A stretch of DNA of 64,000 bases from Silene latifolia (GCF_048544455.1 NC_133526.1:62001-126000); one strand, 5' to 3'; positions 50,089 through 61,602 are shown, counted from the stretch's first letter. A program made the numbers and translations. The notes: generated by a model not told the origin, from the sequence alone.

Positions 50089-50345
50089 ATCTTTCGATGT
50101 GGGACAATTCTACTATTTATACTAATCTTTTTTATATTATAATAATTAAAAGATTTTCCACTTTATTTTTTACATCAAAAATTATACTTTCCTAAATTGA
50201 TTTTTGATGATGTGGACGCTCTAAGATCGCTCGAAAAAACTCTCTTTTATATATATATATATATATAGATTTGTTGTTAATATTACCATAAATGGGTTAT
50301 TAATGTGTGCCCTTAGGGCACACGTTAGAAAAACCCTTTTAAGTA

Positions 50346-51234
50346 ATTACACCATACAACAATCTTATATATTATCCGTGAATCGGTTATTGAAGTTGAT
50401 GTAAGCACACAATACGAAGTATTTGGTTAAAAGCAATATTACTTCAATTCATGAGTAGTTGATGGTGTTGATTGATTTATTAACATGCACACTTTTTTTT
50501 TTTACTATAGTTAAAGAGGGTATTATTTTAATTCATGTGTAGTTCAGTTTAGCTCTTATAAGTTTAGTTCATAAAAGTTAAACTCAATTTATACCCATTT
50601 CTCTATAAGTTAAGCTCCTATAAGTTGAATATAGAAAAGTTTAGCTCTTATAAGTTTAGCTCAACCTTTATATTTTCAATTCAGAAAAATTAAACTCCTA
50701 TCACTTCAATTCAGTAAAATTAAGTCCAAAAGAGCAGGAACTTATTACATCATAATTATAAGATATTACAAATTGGCCCGGGCATCGCCCGGGCATTAAA
50801 TTTAGTGTATATATATAAAAAAGGGTTTTTTTAGGCAATTTTATAGACTCCAACTATTTTAAAACACCTAAAATAATTTGTATTAAATTTAACTATAAAG
50901 ATAATGCAAAAGATAAATACCTAAAATAATTTTTATTAAATTTGACCATAAAGATAAGAAAAATGAGATGGCGCCACCGGGTGACACTCATTCTGAGTGC
51001 CACCCGGGGCATAATCGTATTTTCATTCATTATTTTCGTTTCCCTCCAATAATTTTTCAGTTTCAAACAAATTAATGGTGAAGGGTAATTTAGGAACTTC
51101 GAAGTATATAATTAATAACAACTTTTTTTTAGAATAACTGCAAATATTCTCACACCAAATTTTTATATCAGCTGCAAATTTGTTTGTTACAATGAAGAAC
51201 CCGATATTTTATCATCAATCAAAAGCATAGCAAA
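50346..51234. other. Spacer with decayed repeats before the CACTA element
   Basis: A TATAAGTTTAGCTC-rich repeat (50504-50745) is related to 35401. A perfect short hairpin, GCCCGGGC-AT-CGCCCGGGC type, lies at about 50777-50795, and a 14-bp stem with three-base loop (CCGGGTGACACTCA / TGAGTGCCACCCGG) at 50977-51007. No gene. Confidence 0.5.
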
Positions 51235-51262
51235 CACTAGTACAATTAAGGCAAATGGCATC

Positions 51263-51400
51263 GCCATAGTGGCATCGGTTCAAGGAAAAACCGATGCCAA
51301 ATGCTATTTAAATAGATAATGACATCGGTTTTAATTAAATAACCGATGCCAATATTTTATTTGTGTGAGTGCCATCGGTTGTAATATATGACCGATGCCA
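51263..51400. promoter_or_regulatory. Subterminal repeats of the CACTA element
   Basis: Three inverted pairs CATCGGTT / ACCGATGCC spaced by 10-12 bp. In CACTA elements such motifs bind the TNPA-type protein; that role is inferred here. Confidence 0.6.
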
Positions 51401-51485
51401 ATTTTATTATTAAAATAAAGAATAGAATTCTGTAGAAAGGAAAAACCCTTTGACTTCCAACATAATCCCGCTTATTTGTGTTTAC

Positions 51486-51513
51486 CCAAACCCAAACCCA
51501 AACCCAAACCCTA
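51486..51513. repeat. Telomere-like CCCAAA/CCCTAA run
   Basis: Four CCCAAA-type units followed by one CCCTAA, in the 5' leader region of the CACTA element. Confidence 0.7.
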
Positions 51514-52693
51514 ACACCCATCCCCCCCTCTCGTATCACCACCGTGTCCTCACGCAACAACCACCACCACGTCCTCACGCAGCAACCATCGCGCACCATA
51601 GACTATTGCAGCAACCATCACGCGTCTTCTTGCTGTATTTCTTCGTCGTTCTATTGCACAAACACCATAGTCATCGTTGTTTTAAGTATGATCAGTCGCT
51701 GCTGTCTGTAATTCGCTGCTGTCGTTCTATTGCACAAACACTAGTACTACCACGGACGTTTAGAGTTCTATCTGTAATTCGCACAATCAAATTATTCGAT
51801 CAGTCGCTGCTGTCTTCATCTTTCTATCGCACAAATCACTGTTACATCCCGACGTCCTGTTCCGCAACTTCCCTCATTCGTTCATTCCCGTGTGCTAGCA
51901 GGTATATTACGACTACATACTAATTTTATTATTAATTGTCGTTTTTTGTTTTGTTTTATTTATTCATTTCGCTGGAATTTTCCCAATTGTTATTTCTTTT
52001 GCTTTGATGCATTAGGCTGCGTGTTTGCCATTTACAGAGAGTTATTACAAATAAACATAGCATTATTACAATTATTAGAATATGTCTTCTTCACTATTTA
52101 ATTATCTTGTTTAGAGAGGCAAGGTTGTTATGTAATATTGAAGTTCGGCAAAGTTAAGTTAAACAGATGAAAAATACGATGAGATAATCATAACGGGAAA
52201 TAAGAAGGCTGAATAGCAGCTTATGTAATTAGTGAAGTGGAAACTTATTAAGAGCCTCTTGATTAGTTATTAGTACTAACTCAGTTTACATAAAATTTAG
52301 GTTACATTTCAATAAGAAATCAGATAAATCGCACATGTGAATTATAGTAGGAATATATAGAAACAAATAGAGGAATAACAAACTAAACATTTAGTCTGCT
52401 TGAGATGGTCGAAGCTCATAAGCAATTCATACCCTTGGGAAAATGCTACGAGTATGATCCAATGAAACCAAACACCATTGTCCTCTTACGACTTTAAAAT
52501 ATCATTTATAGAAAAAAATTACTGTAAAAGAATGGTTGCATTATACTACTCAAGGGCGAATCCATGCCTTTTTTGCCCTACTACTTTTCCAGGTTACAAT
52601 GTTTTACAACAACATATTACTCATTAGTAACAAGTAGCATAGATGGTAAGTATAGAGTCTATATGCATTTTGTCTAGAGGTTACAGGTTCTAT

Positions 52694-52922
52694 TCTTGCA
52701 ATGGACATTTTCAGTGTTTTTTCTCTTTTTTTTTTTTTTAACTTTAATGCCTTTTTTTTCAACCTTAATATAGTTGTTTTTATAATTATTTATTATATCA
52801 CAATGGTTCTTGCAATGGACATTTTCAGTGTTTTTTCTCTCTTTGTTTTTTTTTTACCTTTAATGCCTTTTTTTTCAACCTTAATATAGTTGTTTTTATA
52901 ATTATTTATTATATCACAATGG
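52694..52922. repeat. 114-bp tandem duplication
   Basis: Two near-identical copies (from TTCTTGCAATGGACATTTTC, about 52694 and 52808) in the non-coding leader of the CACTA transposase gene. Confidence 0.85.
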
Positions 52923-53168
52923 TCAAACGCGTACTCTCTTCCAAAAAAATTGCATAAAAAATCTTGCGCCATGAGTATCATATTTTTGTAAATACAATTT
53001 CGTAAAATGTTGAGAGAGAATTTAAGAATAGAAAAATCCTAATATTTTCTTAAGAAAATTGTAATATCTTATAGTGCCTCGTATCTTATAGTGCCTTGTA
53101 TTTTCTCCTCGTATTTTCTTAAGAAAATTGTGTTAATGTAATTCATGTATGTGTGTATTTATTAGACT

Positions 53169-56100
53169 ATGGACCGGAGTTGGATGTATGGACAACGTGA
53201 TTTTGATTTTCTTCGACGGCTTGATGAAGAATTTATTAGTTGCGCGGTAAAGCATCAACGATTGCATGATAATGATCGCCTCATATGCCCGTGTAGTCTA
53301 TGCCAGAATCGAAAAAGGGTGAATTCTGTTAATGAGTTGAGGGAGCATTTAATTGTTAAAGGGTTTACCTCATATTATAATGTATGGATATGGCATGGAG
53401 AGAATGATAACGATATTCGTAGTTCTAGTAACATAAATACAAATATAACATTAGATAATACTGAGGAGATTAGAAATGATGATGAGCATTGTAATGCCAA
53501 TGAAATTAGTGATGACGTGATTGATAAGGGCGATAAAGTGGAGGGGGAGAACATTGATGTTATGATGGATGACCTTGAAAAAGATTTTATAGAATGTCCT
53601 ATTATGTTTCAGAGAATGGTGAGTGATTCTAAAAAGCCTTTATATCCCGCATGTTTGAAGTTCACCCGTTTATCAGCTTTGTTGAAGTTGTACACCCTCA
53701 AAGCCGGGAACGGTTGGAGTGACAAAAGTTTTACTGCATTATTGGAACTTTTGTCAAACATGTTGCCCGAAGGTAATGAGCTACCTACTACCACATATGA
53801 GTGCAAAAAAATACTATGTCCATTAGCTACTAAATACCAGAAGATTCATGCATGCCCGAATGATTGCATTTTGTATCGGAATGAGTATAACGAGTTGATA
53901 GAGTGTCCAAGATGCGGCGATTCACGGTACAAGAGGAGAGACAATGATAATGGTGGCAAGAAAGGCGGTCCGGCCAAGACTTTGTGGTATTTACCGATAA
54001 TACCAAGGTTTAGACGTATGTTTGCTAATCGTAAAGATGTAGAGTACATGTTATGGCATCACAAAGGGAGGAATAACGATGGAAGACTGAGGCATGTGGC
54101 TGACGCTCCCCAATGGAGAACATTCGACAGGACCTTTCCAAATTTTGGTAAAGAACCAAGAAATTTGAGATTAGGACTATGCACTGACGGTATTAACCCT
54201 TTTGGAACTTTGAGTACCCAGCATAGTTGTTGGCCAGTTATGTTGATAATCTACAATATCCCCCATTGGCTTACGAATAAGAGCAAGTACATTTTGTTAA
54301 CCCTTCTAATTTCTGGACCAAAACAGCCTGGAAATGACATCGATGTATACCTAGCACCCCTAATTGAAGACTTGAAGATGTTGTGGAATGATGGGGTGCA
54401 AGTATTCGATGCAGCTACCGGACTAGAGTTTCAAATGCACGCTATGCTCTACTGTACAATTAATGACTTTCCTGCTTATGGAAACCTCTCTGGTTATCGG
54501 TTAAAGACCGATAAGGGATGCCCGGTATGTTTGAATGACACCGAGTCTGATTGGTTGGAAAATAGTGGCAAATATGCATACCCGGGTAGTCGTCGGTTGC
54601 TACCGTTAGATCACGAATATCGAAAGAAGAAGAAGGCTTTTTATGGGAAAACCGAGCATAGGCCGCCGCCTTTGTTTTTGAGTGGAAAACAGTATTATAA
54701 CCAAGTTAAGAATATAACTAGAGAATTCGGAAAACCATACGTACCTCCACCGGCTGGGGTATATCACACAAAGAAGTCGATATTTTGGGAACTTCCATAT
54801 TGGGAGTACTTGTCTGTGAGGCATTGTATTGATGTCATGCACGTTGAGAAGAACGTGTTTGACAGTATAATTGGAACATTGTTGAACATGCCTAACAAGA
54901 CTAAGGATGGGGTGAAAGCTCGAAATGACATGTTTGCTAGAGGGCGTCTTGAGCTAAAACCAATTGAGAGAGGGAAACGTATATATATTCCCCCCTCTTG
55001 CACAACTCTATCCAAGAAAGAGAAGACGGTCGTATGTGAGTCACTAAAAGGTACAAAGGTACCACATGGATATTGCTCTAACATAAGTCGGTTTGTGTCT
55101 GTGAAAGACTCTAAGTTAGTAGGCATGAAATCTCACGATTGTCATGTTATGCTTACACAAATTCTTCCGGTGGCTATTAGATCAGTATTACCTAATCATG
55201 TTAGACAAGTTATTACCAAGCTTTACCTCTTTTTTAATGCAATAAATTCCAAGGATATTGATCCTGACACCTTAGATGTGTTACAAGCTGAAGTAGTCGT
55301 GACTCTTTGTGAAATGGAAATGTATTTCCCGATATCTTTCTTTGACATTATGGTTCACTTGATTGTTCATTTAGTGAGGGAGATAAAACTTTGTGGTCCG
55401 GTGTTCCAACGAAGTATGTGGGCGATGGAGCGTGAGATGGGAACGTATAAGAGACGAATGAAAAATCGCTATCGGCCTGAAGGTAGTATTGTGGAAGCAA
55501 CGATTGCTTGTGAGACAATCGAATTTTGTGTTGATTACATGGCGAATGTGCAACCTATTGGACTTCCCGGATCTCGACACGAAGGAAGACTTTTAGGGAA
55601 GGGTACTTTGGGTAAGAAGCGCATAAGAGTCGATCGTGAATGCTTTAAGAAAGCCCATATGTATGTTTTACAACATATGACAGAGGTTCATCCTTATTTA
55701 ACTGAACATTTGGCATCACTAAAGCAACAAAATCCCCATAAACGTGATACTTGGTTGATGAGTGAACATAATCGAACTTTTGTGGATTGGTTTAAAGATA
55801 AGGTGATGAATGAGTTGTCTAACTCATCAAATAATGTAAGTGACAACTTACGGTGGTTAGCACATGGCCCTAAACCGAAGATAATCTCATTTGAAGGATA
55901 TGATATCAATGGTTTTTGTTTTTATACAAGCCGTCAAGATAGTAAGAGTACAATGCAAAACAGTGGTGTCACTGTTGTTGCATCATCAAAAGAATATGTT
56001 GGGAGGAGTAAGGATCTTGTTGACATAACAAGATCCTACTATGGGATAATTGATGATATTTGGGAACTTGAGTATGTAACATTTAATGTGCCCTTGTTTC

Positions 56101-56444
56101 GGTGTAAATGGGCAGATTCTAATAAGGGCGTTACTGTAGATGACATGGAATTTATTTTGGTAAATTTCAACGTTGTTGGACACATGGACGATCCCTTTAT
56201 TCTTGCATCTCAAGTGAAACAAGTTTTCTACATTGAAGATCCTTTAGATAAGAGGTGGTCTGTTGTCTGTTATGGTAAAAGGCGTATTCTTGGTGTTGAG
56301 GGTGTTGCTGACGAAGAAGAGTACGATCAACTTGATGATCTTCCTCCTATTTCGGTCAAGCGTCAATCGGTACACGATATACGTGTTGAAACTTATCTGA
56401 GGGAAGATCATGATGAGGGGCTATGGTTTGATAAACCTAAATAG
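53169..56444 (+). CDS. TNP2-type CACTA transposase (TNPD)
   Basis: A single open frame of 1,091 aa with no interruption. N-terminal transposase-associated domain (MDRSWMYGQRDFDFL, CPCSLCQN) at 1-80; tnp2 catalytic family domain about 330-460 (LRLGLCTDGINPFG, GCPVCL); DUF4218 about 650-790 (HDCHVMLTQILPVAIRSVLP, MEREMGTYKRRMKNR); DUF4216 about 945-1030 (SYYGIIDDIWELEY). This is the full domain set of plant En/Spm transposases. It would cut and insert the element with help from a TNPA-like protein, whose gene here is decayed. A 5' untranslated intron is possible. The start is the first ATG of the frame and matches the family's usual MDRSW/MYxR start. Confidence 0.93.
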   Translation: MDRSWMYGQRDFDFLRRLDEEFISCAVKHQRLHDNDRLICPCSLCQNRKRVNSVNELREHLIVKGFTSYYNVWIWHGENDNDIRSSSNINTNITLDNTEEIRNDDEHCNANEISDDVIDKGDKVEGENIDVMMDDLEKDFIECPIMFQRMVSDSKKPLYPACLKFTRLSALLKLYTLKAGNGWSDKSFTALLELLSNMLPEGNELPTTTYECKKILCPLATKYQKIHACPNDCILYRNEYNELIECPRCGDSRYKRRDNDNGGKKGGPAKTLWYLPIIPRFRRMFANRKDVEYMLWHHKGRNNDGRLRHVADAPQWRTFDRTFPNFGKEPRNLRLGLCTDGINPFGTLSTQHSCWPVMLIIYNIPHWLTNKSKYILLTLLISGPKQPGNDIDVYLAPLIEDLKMLWNDGVQVFDAATGLEFQMHAMLYCTINDFPAYGNLSGYRLKTDKGCPVCLNDTESDWLENSGKYAYPGSRRLLPLDHEYRKKKKAFYGKTEHRPPPLFLSGKQYYNQVKNITREFGKPYVPPPAGVYHTKKSIFWELPYWEYLSVRHCIDVMHVEKNVFDSIIGTLLNMPNKTKDGVKARNDMFARGRLELKPIERGKRIYIPPSCTTLSKKEKTVVCESLKGTKVPHGYCSNISRFVSVKDSKLVGMKSHDCHVMLTQILPVAIRSVLPNHVRQVITKLYLFFNAINSKDIDPDTLDVLQAEVVVTLCEMEMYFPISFFDIMVHLIVHLVREIKLCGPVFQRSMWAMEREMGTYKRRMKNRYRPEGSIVEATIACETIEFCVDYMANVQPIGLPGSRHEGRLLGKGTLGKKRIRVDRECFKKAHMYVLQHMTEVHPYLTEHLASLKQQNPHKRDTWLMSEHNRTFVDWFKDKVMNELSNSSNNVSDNLRWLAHGPKPKIISFEGYDINGFCFYTSRQDSKSTMQNSGVTVVASSKEYVGRSKDLVDITRSYYGIIDDIWELEYVTFNVPLFRCKWADSNKGVTVDDMEFILVNFNVVGHMDDPFILASQVKQVFYIEDPLDKRWSVVCYGKRRILGVEGVADEEEYDQLDDLPPISVKRQSVHDIRVETYLREDHDEGLWFDKPK

Positions 56445-56912
56445 TTTTTCCTGAATGATGATAACTTTTTTTGTTAAATTTGATTATACTAATTTGTTTA
56501 TATATATTTTTTTTTACCTAATTATTATATGTTTTTATATTATTTGATGAGCCAAGCATTGAAGCTGTGCTTTGGCGTATTCAACCTGTTCCAGACAATG
56601 TTACACCAGGCCACCTTAGGGAAATGCCCTTGCCTAAGCCAATCATATACCCAACATCAATAGTGTAGATCCCGTCCTTACCTCTCCAACCAGTGGCCAA
56701 TAAGTTGCAGGAGCCTCTTACTAAACTGACTCCTCAAATAAGTGCTAATGCGTTTCAGTAGTTAACTGGCACAGACAACACAAGTCATCTTGCGCAATCT
56801 GTAGATGAGCTAGCTTATCCTTCAGTAAAAGTGCATTATTTGAGATTTTATTATATTATTTGATCGTACTGAATGTCTGACATTTTATGTATTATTTTTC
56901 ATCAGGTACATA
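56445..56912 (+). other. Spacer with coding-like remnant between the two CACTA genes
   Basis: A short frame near 56545-56666 (EPSIEAVLWRIQPVPDNVTP, then GHLREMPLPKPIIYP) ends in a stop. It may be a lost exon of the second transposon gene. Confidence 0.4.
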
Positions 56913-58984
56913 ATGGCGGACACGGACAACACAATGAGCACAAATAACCAAGATTCACGCGCCAAACGTAAAAGAAAAGGAAAGAAAGGAAAAAAAGGGG
57001 AGCCAAAAGAGCCTAAGTCTATTAAGTTCGATAAAGTCGATAGGCCAATAGAGTCCAAGGCCAATATTTGCTAATGATATTGGGAGAATTGTTCGCAATA
57101 ATATCAAGATCATGTATCAAGATTGGTCTCTAGTACCAGAGGGCATTAAGGATACAGTATGGCAAGAGGCAAAGGTACTATAGTTAAATATGATTATTGA
57201 TTTAAATTTTATTCTTACTCATTTAATATTTACATAAAATGCTGCCTTTGCCTCATTTTAATAGAAAGAATGGAACATAACTGATGAAGAGATGCGTGAA
57301 AATGTTTTAAAAATCGCGGGGGAACGATTGAGAGGTTGGAGGACATACATGACATCCTATTTTGTCTTCAAGACAAGAAAGCAAAGGAGAAAAGTGCCGA
57401 TAAATGATCCTTCGACCATTTATGATGGGATCACGAAAGAGGATTGGGCACAGTTTGTGAGGCAGCGTATGGACGAGAAATTTCAGGTCAGATTTTTTTT
57501 TCTGTGCATAATAAGATAACATTGCAGTTATTGTTCAAATTATTTTACGAATACAAATATGGAATAAATTAATTTGCAGGAAAAGAGTAAAAAAGCAAGA
57601 GAATCCCAGAAGAATAACTTGCATCCACATTATATGGGGAGAACTGGTTATGCAGGGAAGTTGCCTCAATGGCATAAAGAAGAAGTAGAAGCAATATTGT
57701 CTAGCAATCCTGCGCAATGATCCCGTAGCAACACATAAATCATTAAACGTCTTGAGGATCGGGGTTATGCTTGGATCAAAGGTCATACTCCTTCATTAAA
57801 AATCCACCCGAATGACACAAAAATTAATAGAAGAGATCGTAAGTGTTATTTTAACTAACTTGTAATTTCGCTTTTCTTTTACGGGTCAATTTTTTTTTCA
57901 CCTACCTTTTGTTTAATTTGTTATTTTCTTGCTGCTTATGTTATGATCCATTTAATTTTACATGAATCTGCCGCTGCTTTTAATAATAATATACTTCATT
58001 TGGATGAGAACAGAAGCATTGGAAAAAGATGGAAGAAAAGGGTGAGTTTGTACCTACTCGAAAGGAAGATGTGTTGGTAAAGGCCATGGGGAAACCCGAG
58101 CACTGTGGGAGAACGAGAGGAGTAGGAAGTCGTGTTGGCATCCAATCTTATTTCGGAAAACCTACTAGTCGACGACGACCTCATGAAACTTTGTATACAG
58201 AGAATGACTTGATGATGTTTAAGGAAGAGGTGAAGAAAGAGACGATGACACGGATGAATGACATTGTAAATCGAAAAGTGTCCGAAATTTACAAGAAGCT
58301 TAAATTGACTTTGCCTCCAGAACTTGAAAAAACTGCTCACCTAGATCAACTTGAAGAATCTACTAACCTAGATCAAAGTAGTGTTCGTTTCATTGAGCCT
58401 AATGACCCGTTTCTTGAGTTACAGTGTCACTACGCTTTTTCATAGTTCACTTATTTTCCGCTTTTAAGTTAACCTTTGTTTCACGAAACTTTTATTATTG
58501 CGCTCTGTTCCCTGTCGTCTTGCTGTGTATGGAATTGATTCTGAAATAATTGTTGCCGAGGGGACAGCTTGGCCATGGAAAGAAGGGGCAATGGTACATA
58601 ACACTCCATTGAGCCAGCAAAATGTTCGAGTGTCCATTGATAATATTATAGACGGGAAGTCTGTACTTCCGGTTCCTTGGGATGAAAATGTAAGGGTTGC
58701 TGAAGTGTTTGGAAGCTTTGCACAGTGGCCTAAATCTTTGGTTTTGTTAGAAAATAAAGAGGTAAAGTTGTAAAGTCGCTGAATATTCCTATCAATTTTA
58801 TGCTAAATTTTTGATAAATTAACAATGCATCATTTGAATATATTACATTTTTTATAATGGATGAATCTGCAGGATAATCCTAATGAGAAGCTTAAAGACC
58901 ATGCAAAGTCAAAAGATCCCAAGGAGTGCGATAATGATTTTCAACATGGTGATGATACCATTGTTCACCTAAACAAGGACGAGG
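56913..58984 (+). pseudogene. TNPA-like second gene of the CACTA element, decayed
   Basis: The first exon from 56913 is basic (KRKRKGKKGKKG) and changes frame near 57050 before PRPIFANDIGRI-like sequence ends at a GT (about 57175). The next exons, about 57266-57486 (EWNITDEEMRENVLKIAGER) and 57581-57840, fit the plant transposase Ptta/En/Spm family (GRTGYAGKLPQWHKEE); stops occur after SSNPAQ. Another exon at 58014-58443 carries GRTRGVGSRVG and a coiled region, and 58498-58762 resembles the DUF8039 domain (CRLAVYGIDSEIIVAEGTAW). It ends at 58984, just before the LTR element. It is unlikely to make a full protein. Confidence 0.65.
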
Positions 58985-59366
58985 TAAACACCATGTACCT
59001 TAGTTGGGGTGTAACACCCGCGAATTTCCCATTTTGACATTTAAAATTTATTTAGCCGTTCAATTACCTTATTTTATATTTTTAAACTATTTAATTTAAT
59101 TAATTCATTTCAAGCACGATTTTAATGAAAAGAATATTTTTAAAGTACGTATTATTAAATTATATTCTGAGACATAATTTATATGAGAATAAATGTATAC
59201 GTATTTTTGGTCGGATAATAATAGTGACGGTAATAATAATAATTTCCGTCTCAATTTCCGTCTAGCTATAGACCGTCACATTTTCATATGTAAGACTATC
59301 CTTAACCTCGACCAATCAAAATTCAACAACACTCATACACCTACTCACTCACACCCCACATTTATA

Positions 59367-59367
<1 letters not shown>

Positions 59368-59399
<32 letters not shown>
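59368..59399. repeat. (TTA)n microsatellite in the LTR
   Basis: About ten TTA units, flanked by AT runs. Confidence 0.85.
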
Positions 59400-59405
<6 letters not shown>

Positions 59406-61465
59406 TATATATATTATTATGATGACTATATTATTATTGTTGTTGATACCGTGTCCTAGGCATCCCCACCCTTCCTCTTTCTTTCCTTCTTTCGTCCTTT
59501 TCCTTTATAAACAGCAACAACACAGCGAAGCAGCAGCATCAATGGCACGCCCCATTTCCGTCTCCTTCTATCCCCATTTCCTCCCTTATTTCTCAACCAA
59601 ATTCAATGATTTTTGCACCACTAGCTTCCTCTCTCCGCCCTCGTTCTTTTAAGGTAAGAAAGCTTACGTTTTGACTTATTTTCGAAATGGGCATCTTATT
59701 ACAAATTCGGTTTTGGTAACTCAAACAACCCGTTTTTCCTCCCTTTTTAGTTGAAGACCTCGAATAATGAAGAAAAGCTCGTGCTTTGGACGTTTTCACT
59801 CGGGAATTCGAAGAGTTAAGGTAACGGTGATAGGTTACTCGACAATGAGTCGATATTTCGCCCTTTCTACTCAGTTTTCACTCTTATTTGCTGTAAAGTT
59901 TAGTCCTTTATGTCCGTTATTAACGTGGTTGCATATGCGAATTTATTGGTCTTTGTTACATGGTCATCGAGTGCTTTTTATAGTCTGTTTTACCTTGATG
60001 AAATCGGGTATGGGGTGGTTGTTTTGAGTTCGGTTTCCGTCTCAAAAGGACGGGTGTTTGTAGCTTCTTTTCCTGGTTTTGGGTCGAGCTTGGTGATGGT
60101 TAATTATGGCGGTTATTCGCATTTGAGTCGTGCATACTTCAGTCTCAACTATACCTTCGAAATCTGTTTTCATTCGAGTGGAACAGTCTGCTAGGGTCCG
60201 GGGTTGAAACCGAGACAGGGGGAGTCCGTGAGCCCCGTTTCGGGCATGTTTTATGGGCAGGTTTTGGAGACGAGTTCTTGTCGAGTCTGGGAGACGGGTT
60301 GTATGCGTTTTAGGACCATTGTGAGTTACTTTGTGCAGATGGTCTGTATGGTACCAATTGGGAATGTTTTCGAATCTGTTTAGGATGGACAGATGGGTGT
60401 TTGTCTTGGGACGGGTATGTGGAGTGTCGAGGTTGTATTGACTCGGGTGTTGGAGCCGTTTTGCAGGCTACTGGCAGCCGCATAATGGCATTTGAGTGGA
60501 CGGTTTTAGGCGGTCATGGGACGATATTTAAGTGTCGAAATGGGTTGTTGGTTTTGGGATGTGTGAACCATTAAATTCCATCTTGTTTATGCTCGATAAT
60601 CCCGTGTCAAATAGCTCTTTATGGATCGTGATGGGTACGATTTTGGTGGTCGGCGTGGTTGGTCGGTGACTGGCCGTGGGTCGGTGGCGTAGCCGCGGTT
60701 GGTAACTCGTGTCAGTGGACAAGGTTGATGAGTAGCAAGGGTTGTTTTTGTTTTTAAAAGATAGGCTCACTATTCCTCTTTTGTTGGGCTAACTATTTCT
60801 CTTTTGTTGGGCTTGTCATGCTTTGCCTACTAGGCTCACCTTATTTTATCTATTAGATTGGTGTGCTCTTTGTGGTTGGACTTACATGCTCTCCTTTTGT
60901 TATGCTTGTGTGCCTTTGGTTTGGTCAACCCATCATCATGAGAATGTCTAAAAATGACCCACTTGAGTCGGTTCCATTTTACTCCGTAAATTCATTTAAC
61001 GTAAATTATTTCTCATCGCTCCTTATATTTTATTTAACCGGCATGTTAAATTATAAAGTGGAATATTTATTAATATAAGACAAGTATGAGTTATTTATTG
61101 TTAAATAATTATTTGTGAAGGGTCATATCCTTGATAATGTCTTGTATTGTTCGGTGCTCGTGGTCCTATCGGACACTAGGGGTGAGCCATGGGCCCTCTA
61201 GTTGCGATATGATCGTCAGGACCGATGTTCCCATCCGTACTTATGGCGAGATGCAAGCCATAAGTATGAGTGTGACATTAATAATTTCGTCCCATGTACT
61301 TGTTTGTTGTACTGGTTTATTTTATTTAACCGGCACGTATAATTATGAAATGAGATGTTTATTTATATGTTACAAGCATGAAAAGGGTGTTATAAATAAT
61401 TACTTGTAAGAATCGTATTCTTGTGGAAATGCCATATTACCATCGTATGTGCTTGACATACCTTT

Positions 61466-61602
61466 GCCCTGCTTGTGTTGTTCTGGCAAGCATGGGTTTG
61501 ACCTACTCGTGCTGTTCTGGCGAGTACGGTTTTGGCCTACTTGTGCTGTTCTGGCAAGTACGGCTTTTGGCCACTTGTGCTGTTCTGGCAAGTGAGCCTT
61601 AT
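61466..61602. repeat. 34-bp tandem array in the LTR
   Basis: Four units with the core GTGCTGTTCTGGCAAGTA, spaced exactly 34 bp at 61477, 61511, 61545 and 61579. Two further cores lie at 61626 and 61682 at wider spacing. Confidence 0.85.

Larger units (their letters stand above)
41416..50269 (-). mobile_element. Non-autonomous Helitron, about 3.2 kb net
   Basis: On the minus strand the 5' end reads A|TCTATATATATATATATA followed by AGAGAGTTTTTTCGAGCGAT, a plant Helitron start. The 3' end is a hairpin CCCGT...ACGGG, then CATTCAAACTAG|T. Insertion between A and T without duplication fits Helitrons. Its length without the nested Ty3/gypsy element and its 5-bp target duplication is 3,176 bp. No RepHel coding was seen. 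The body consists of degenerate modules of about 450 bp with GATGTGGGACAATTCTA and AAGAGCTCTCT motifs, at about 47255, 48130, 48600, 49130, 49560 and 50000. Confidence 0.78.
41298..50336. mobile_element. 185-bp MULE-type MITE, copy 3, split by a Helitron
   Basis: The left part 41298-41415 (118 bp, starts GGGGTTTTCTAATGTGTG) and right part 50270-50336 (67 bp, reverse-complement start GGGTTTTTCTAACGTGTGCC) add up to 185 bp, exactly the length of the copies at 9603 and 16477. A perfect 9-bp duplication TTTTAAGTA flanks the pair (41289-41297, 50337-50345). It is the outermost and oldest layer of the nest. Confidence 0.85.
51235..59009 (+). mobile_element. CACTA (En/Spm) DNA transposon, 3' part cut off by a later insertion
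   Basis: The 5' terminus CACTAGTACAATTAAGG begins at 51235. Subterminal paired motifs GCATCGGTT ... ACCGATGCC repeat three times within 51263-51400, as expected for transposase binding sites. The TNP2-type transposase gene lies at 53169-56444 and a second, decayed TNPA-like gene at about 56913-58984. The third LTR element interrupts it at 59010; the 3' terminus would lie beyond the window. Confidence 0.85.

Noticed and set aside
50770-50800. CCCGGGC hairpin as a Helitron 3' end
   Set aside because: The hairpin is perfect but no CTAG-type terminus follows on either strand.
51450-51923. Long frame of 157 aa in the CACTA leader
   Set aside because: Pro/Asn/His-rich low-complexity translation of CCCAAA and CCACCA repeats, no domain; not called as a gene.
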